Below are positions 60,841 to 64,000 of a DNA stretch of 64,000 nucleotides, in pieces. The stretch's first letter is position 1; the number at the start of each line of letters is the position of its first letter. This DNA is from Brevibacterium sp. JSBI002 (GTDB taxonomy: Bacteria > Actinomycetota > Actinomycetes > Actinomycetales > Brevibacteriaceae): contig NZ_CP110341.1 of the NCBI RefSeq assembly GCF_026013965.1, forward strand, positions 3,286,001 to 3,350,000. Reading direction: 5' to 3'. Both the position numbers and the translations under genes were made by a program. Below the pieces are notes generated by a model. The model ran no database searches. It was given only the letters and a program-made list of their open reading frames with translations, and was not told the origin of the DNA.

Positions 60841-61469
60841 GCATTCGGGTAATCATCGCCGACGACGAATCGCTCATGCGCTCGGGGCTCAAGCTCCTCC
60901 TCGGCGCGGCGACCGATATCGAGGTCATCGCCGAGGCGGTCGACGGTGTCGAAGCCATCGACCTCGCCCGTCGGCTGAGTCCCGACCTCGTACTCATGGA
61001 CATCCGGATGCCCCGTCTCGACGGCCTCGAGGCCGCGCAGACGCTGCTGTCCGATCCCGAACATCCCCAGGTGCTCATGCTCACGGCCTTCGGGACCGAC
61101 GATTTCATCCACCGCGCCCTGCAGTCCGGGGCGGCTGGCTACATCCTCAAGGACACCCCGCCGGAAGAGCTCATCAACGCCGTCCGCGCGGCAGCCGACG
61201 GCACCCGCACCCTGTCGGCAACCGCCCTGGCCACGTTGATGTCGTCCCGTCCGGCCGCCTCGGCGTCGGGTCAGGATCCGCTGGCAACTCTGTCGACCAG
61301 GGAACGGGAGATCGCCGAGGCGGTTGCTCAGGGATTGACGAACGCCCAGGTGGCGCGGTCGCTGTTCGTATCGACGGCGACGGTGAAGACCCACCTGGCG
61401 CGCATCTTCGACAAGCTCGAGGTGACCTCGCGGGTGCAGCTGGCGCTGCTCGTCAACGCCCGCCGCTGA
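60837..61469 (+). CDS. NarL/LuxR-type response regulator
   Basis: 210 residues. Receiver domain (IIADDESLMRSGLKLLL, MDIRMPRLDGLEAAQ with Asp, AAGYILKD with Lys), an Ala/Ser linker (RPAASAS, another dispersed word), and a LuxR domain (LSTREREIAEAVAQGLTNAQVARSLFVSTATVKTHLARIF). Partner of the kinase gene it overlaps by 4 nt. A long hairpin terminator follows. Confidence 0.93.
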   Translation: MSIRVIIADDESLMRSGLKLLLGAATDIEVIAEAVDGVEAIDLARRLSPDLVLMDIRMPRLDGLEAAQTLLSDPEHPQVLMLTAFGTDDFIHRALQSGAAGYILKDTPPEELINAVRAAADGTRTLSATALATLMSSRPAASASGQDPLATLSTREREIAEAVAQGLTNAQVARSLFVSTATVKTHLARIFDKLEVTSRVQLALLVNARR

Positions 61470-61480
61470 GAATTCCACTC

Positions 61481-61531
61481 AACCGCAGAGCCGCCCCTCC
61501 GCGACTGCGGAGACGGGCGGCTCTGTCGGTT
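61481..61531. terminator. Terminator after the kinase-regulator operon
   Basis: Stem AGAGCCGCCC/GGGCGGCTCT (61487-61496 with 61515-61524), outer AACCG/CGGTT, inner CTCCGC/GCGGAG. It lies between convergent genes and can work both ways. Confidence 0.75.
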
Positions 61532-61575
61532 GGACTCTCCTCGGGGAGGACATCCTCGGTGAAGGTGTCAGTCGA

Positions 61576-62337
61576 TCATTTCGGGGCCATGCGGATGGCG
61601 CCGTCGAGGCGGATCGTCTCCCCGTTGAGCATCGGGTTGGCGACGATCGCTTCGAGGAGCTGCGCGTACTCGGCGGGCTTGCCCAGCCGGGCCGGGTGCG
61701 GCACGGACTTGCCGAGGGATTCCTGCGCCTCGGCGGGCAGACCGGCCATCATCGGGGTCTCGAAGATGCCGGGGGCGATGGTGACGACGCGGATGAGAGA
61801 GGCGGCGAGTTCGCGGGCCATCGGCAATGTCACGGCGGCCACGGCACCCTTGGACGCCGAGTAGGCGATCTGGCCGATCTGCCCGTCGAAGGCTGCGACG
61901 GAGGCGGTGTTGACGATGACTCCGCGCTCTTCGCCGTCCGGCTCCTGCTGCTGCATGGCCGCAGCGGCGAGGCGGCAGACGTTGACGGTGCCGACGATGT
62001 TGATGTTCAGCACCTTCTGGAATGCCTCGAGCGGCAGCGGACCTTTGCGGGAGACGAGCTTTCCGGGGGTCGCGACGCCCGCGCAGTTGACGACAACGCG
62101 CAGAACGCCGAGCCCGGTCGCGGTGTCGACGGCGGCCTGAACCTGCTCTTCGTTCGTCACGTCGGCGGTGACGAAGTGGGCGGATTCGCCGAGTTCGGCG
62201 GCGACCTGCTGCCCCACCTCGGCGTTGAGGTCGACCATGACGACCTGGGCGCCGGCGGCCAAGAGGCGTTCGGTGGTGGCGCGGCCGAGTCCGGAGGCTC
62301 CGCCGGTGACGAGGGCGACGGTGTTCGTGAGATCCAT
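61576..62337 (-). CDS. SDR-family 3-hydroxyacyl-CoA dehydrogenase-like oxidoreductase
   Basis: 253 residues. Classic short-chain dehydrogenase: cofactor motif TGGASGLGRAT, NAG motif NCAGV, catalytic Ser in NTASVAA, Tyr and Lys in YSASKGAV. Resembles type II 3-hydroxyacyl-CoA/17-beta-hydroxysteroid dehydrogenases (fatty-acid or steroid beta-oxidation). ATG 62337 follows AAAGGAC; the ATG five codons upstream lacks such spacing. Confidence 0.9.
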   Translation of the reverse strand: MDLTNTVALVTGGASGLGRATTERLLAAGAQVVMVDLNAEVGQQVAAELGESAHFVTADVTNEEQVQAAVDTATGLGVLRVVVNCAGVATPGKLVSRKGPLPLEAFQKVLNINIVGTVNVCRLAAAAMQQQEPDGEERGVIVNTASVAAFDGQIGQIAYSASKGAVAAVTLPMARELAASLIRVVTIAPGIFETPMMAGLPAEAQESLGKSVPHPARLGKPAEYAQLLEAIVANPMLNGETIRLDGAIRMAPK

Positions 62338-62423
62338 GAGTGTCCTTTGCATCGCTGAGCGAACAGTTGATCACTGCGACTCTAACGCAGATGTGGGGAC
62401 GGTCACTGTGCATGGTCGGGGGG

Positions 62424-62434
62424 CCGCCTCGGCG
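62424..62434 (-). repeat. Intergenic copy of the dispersed word CGCCGAGGCGG
   Basis: Extended match, on the minus strand, GCCGAGGCGGCCC. It lies in the 217-nt gap between the two dehydrogenase-type genes. Confidence 0.6.
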
Positions 62435-62500
62435 AGGGATCACCCTGACGGCGGCGTCGGTCGCGACGGGGACGATGTCGGTCGACGCGGGGACGACGAA

Positions 62501-62526
62501 GCCCGCCGGTCGGGTAACCGGCGGGC
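62501..62526 (-). terminator. Hairpin terminator after the FMN reductase gene
   Basis: 10-bp perfect stem GCCCGCCGGT/ACCGGCGGGC with a 6-nt loop, 29 nt past the stop. On the minus strand TTCGTC follows. Confidence 0.55.
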
Positions 62527-62554
62527 CTGTCTCAGCTCAGCTGCGAGGGCGGAC

Positions 62555-63133
62555 TCAGGCGGCCTGCTCCTCGGCACCGGCTTCGCGCACGGACTTCAGG
62601 GCCTCGCCCCAGGCGACGATGTCGTCGACCATGGAGGCGAACGGGGCGGCCGAGACCTCGGTCGGGGCGAACGTACCGTCGGCGACGTCGGTGAAGATCG
62701 AGAACGATGCCTGGTCGCGGACGACGGCGAGCTTGTAGTTCGCGAGGATGTGGCGCAGGTGCTCAGCGGCGCGCACTCCCTTGTCGGCGCCGTAGTTCAC
62801 GATGCCGGCGACCTTGTGGTTGAACTCGGTGGCGACGAAGTCGAGGGCGTTCTTCAGCGAACCGGAGATCGAGTGGTTGTACTCCGGGGTGACGAAGATG
62901 AAGGCGTCGAACTCTTCGAGCTTCGCGCCCCAGGCCTTCGTGTGGTCGTTGGCGTACATCTTCGCACCGGCGGGGATCACCTCGTCGAGGAGGGGCAGGT
63001 CGAAGCTGCCGAAGTCGACGACCTCGGCGCGGACGTCATCATTGGAAGCCAGCTGCTGCTCGACCCAGCTCACGATCTGCGGGTTGAGCGCCTGCGGGCG
63101 GGAAGTTCCGGGAATGATGGCAATATTGAGCAT
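62555..63133 (-). CDS. NADPH-dependent FMN reductase-like flavoprotein
   Basis: 192 residues. Flavodoxin-like fold with TPEYNHSISGSLKNALDF (FMN phosphate and isoalloxazine region) and the N-terminal LNIAIIPGTSRP. Reduces quinones, azo dyes or chromate with NAD(P)H in known members. ATG 63133 follows GAGGA by 5 nt; an ATG four codons earlier overlaps that site. Single-gene unit. Confidence 0.88.
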   Translation of the reverse strand: MLNIAIIPGTSRPQALNPQIVSWVEQQLASNDDVRAEVVDFGSFDLPLLDEVIPAGAKMYANDHTKAWGAKLEEFDAFIFVTPEYNHSISGSLKNALDFVATEFNHKVAGIVNYGADKGVRAAEHLRHILANYKLAVVRDQASFSIFTDVADGTFAPTEVSAAPFASMVDDIVAWGEALKSVREAGAEEQAA

Positions 63134-63254
63134 ATGCGTCCTCAAATCGTTCAGCGGTGTCCACCGGCCGGGCGGCCGTGGCGGTCGAATTCACGGGCGG
63201 AGCCTGCGACCTCGGCGAACCGGGTCGGCTGCAGCTCCACCGTGACCAACATTG

Positions 63255-63266
63255 TTGAACACTCAA
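63255..63266. promoter_or_regulatory. Candidate TetR operator TTGA-ACAC-TCAA
   Basis: Short palindrome in the 329-nt divergent gap between the FMN reductase and TetR genes (63134-63462), where no gene is seen. Spacing is usual for TetR sites, but the arms are short. Confidence 0.35.
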
Positions 63267-63462
63267 TCATTCCCGGCGATCGAGTGACCCTGATCACCAT
63301 GCCCGGCGCCGGTCGGATCAGGTTCCGGGAACGGTGATACCGTAATTCCGCGCGAAATCAGGCCCGCAGAGACCACCTGTCGTGTATGGTCGTTGGGCAA
63401 GTGAAAGACTGTTCGTTAAAAAGTCGGCTTCAACGGAAAACAAGGCAAGGAGTCCGGTCATC

Positions 63463-64000
63463 GTGCGCTCAACCAACGGCCGCAACAATATTCTCCGCTC
63501 GGCCCGGGACACCTTCGCGGACAAAGGATTCGACGGCGCGTCCATCCGCGATATCGCACAGACAGCAGGTCTGAGCCTCTCAGCGCTCTACTACTACTTC
63601 CCGTCCAAGCAGGAAGCTCTCTACGAGCTCGTCCACACAGCGTATACCTGGTACGTCGAACACTGCCGAGCGGTCATCGCCGACGTCGATGATGATCCGG
63701 TCGATCAGCTGGCCGTGGCCGTACGCTACCTCGCCCGCTATCGCATGGAGAACGTCTCGGTCTCCACCGTGTTGCTGCGCGACACCGAACGCCTCACCGG
63801 CGACAACGCGGTCCGCGTCAAGGAACTCCAGCGGGAAGCTCGCGAGATCATGGGCGATATCGTCCAGGCCGGCATCGACTCGGGTAAGTTCCGCGTCGGC
63901 AGTGCGGCTCTGGCCACTCGCGCCATCCACTCGATCTGCAACTCGCTCTCGCTGTGGTACCGGCCGACGGGTGACCTGACTCCTGACATGATCGAGCGCG
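63463..64000 (+). CDS. TetR-family regulator, 3' end cut by window
   Basis: About 179 residues present. The N-terminal helix-turn-helix (TFADKGFDGASIRDIAQTAGLSLSALYYYFPSKQEALYELV) is typical of TetR/FadR-type fatty-acid or steroid degradation regulators; the ligand domain continues past the right edge. GTG at 63463 follows AAGGAG by 10 nt. A beta-oxidation link with the SDR and flavoprotein genes to the left is possible but not shown. Confidence 0.85.
   Translation, partial: MRSTNGRNNILRSARDTFADKGFDGASIRDIAQTAGLSLSALYYYFPSKQEALYELVHTAYTWYVEHCRAVIADVDDDPVDQLAVAVRYLARYRMENVSVSTVLLRDTERLTGDNAVRVKELQREAREIMGDIVQAGIDSGKFRVGSAALATRAIHSICNSLSLWYRPTGDLTPDMIER

Noticed and set aside
1..64000. CRISPR array, tRNA, rRNA, complete insertion sequence
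   Set aside because: No regularly spaced repeats, cloverleaf arms, rRNA landmarks or transposase motifs found on either strand.

Overview
The window is about 64 kb of high-GC (roughly 65%) chromosome from an actinobacterium. Dense overlapping gene pairs, GTG/TTG starts, leaderless promoters, a LysG/LysE pair and a mycobacterial-style Zur/L36 zinc module support this. The gene set looks most like Brevibacterium or a related Micrococcales genus; that assignment is inference, since no rRNA or tRNA lies in the window. I support about 59 protein genes, two of them cut by the window edges and three remnants or frameshifted. There is one FMN riboswitch, many hairpins, several operators, and no CRISPR array, rRNA, tRNA or complete insertion sequence.

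Layout. 0-6 kb: an RND efflux pump (cut), then a zinc-homeostasis cluster of CobW-type GTPase, Zur, a degenerate CobW protein and a zinc-free ribosomal protein L36, with two 21-bp Zur-box-like palindromes. 5-13 kb: MobA-like transferase, amidase, small-molecule enzymes and a RecQ helicase fused to a phosphoribosyltransferase-like tail. 12.5-15.4 kb: a TetR-controlled export protein and the lysine exporter LysE with its activator LysG. 15.4-20.3 kb: a decayed patch with a truncated ATPase, a frameshifted YhgE/Pip protein with its ABC partner, and the tail of a TDT transporter. 21-23 kb: MarR plus MFS pump. 23.2-27.3 kb: riboflavin operon ribD-ribE-ribBA-ribH behind an FMN riboswitch. 27.5-29.2 kb: pyruvate oxidase.

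29.4-37.7 kb holds a complete type I Wadjet anti-plasmid system, jetA-jetB-jetC-jetD, with 4-nt ATGA overlaps throughout and an MFS transporter whose start lies inside the end of jetD. This is the main defence locus of the window.

37.8-64 kb is mostly ordinary chromosome: asparaginase, oxidoreductases, an amidohydrolase, three two-component systems (one with its kinase and regulator on divergent strands), cystathionine gamma-synthase, an ArsR/SRPBCC pair, an acyltransferase-3 membrane protein, nitronate monooxygenase, a CPBP protease gene whose end was shifted by a 29-bp tandem duplication, and a TetR gene cut by the right edge.

Two signals run across the whole window. One is a GC-rich word, CGCCGAGGCGG (extended TCGCCGAGGCGGCYC), which I found exactly 28 times on the two strands, in genes in several frames and in gaps. 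The other is a fixed TANNNT-N6/7-start arrangement before 12 genes, which predicts leaderless mRNAs.
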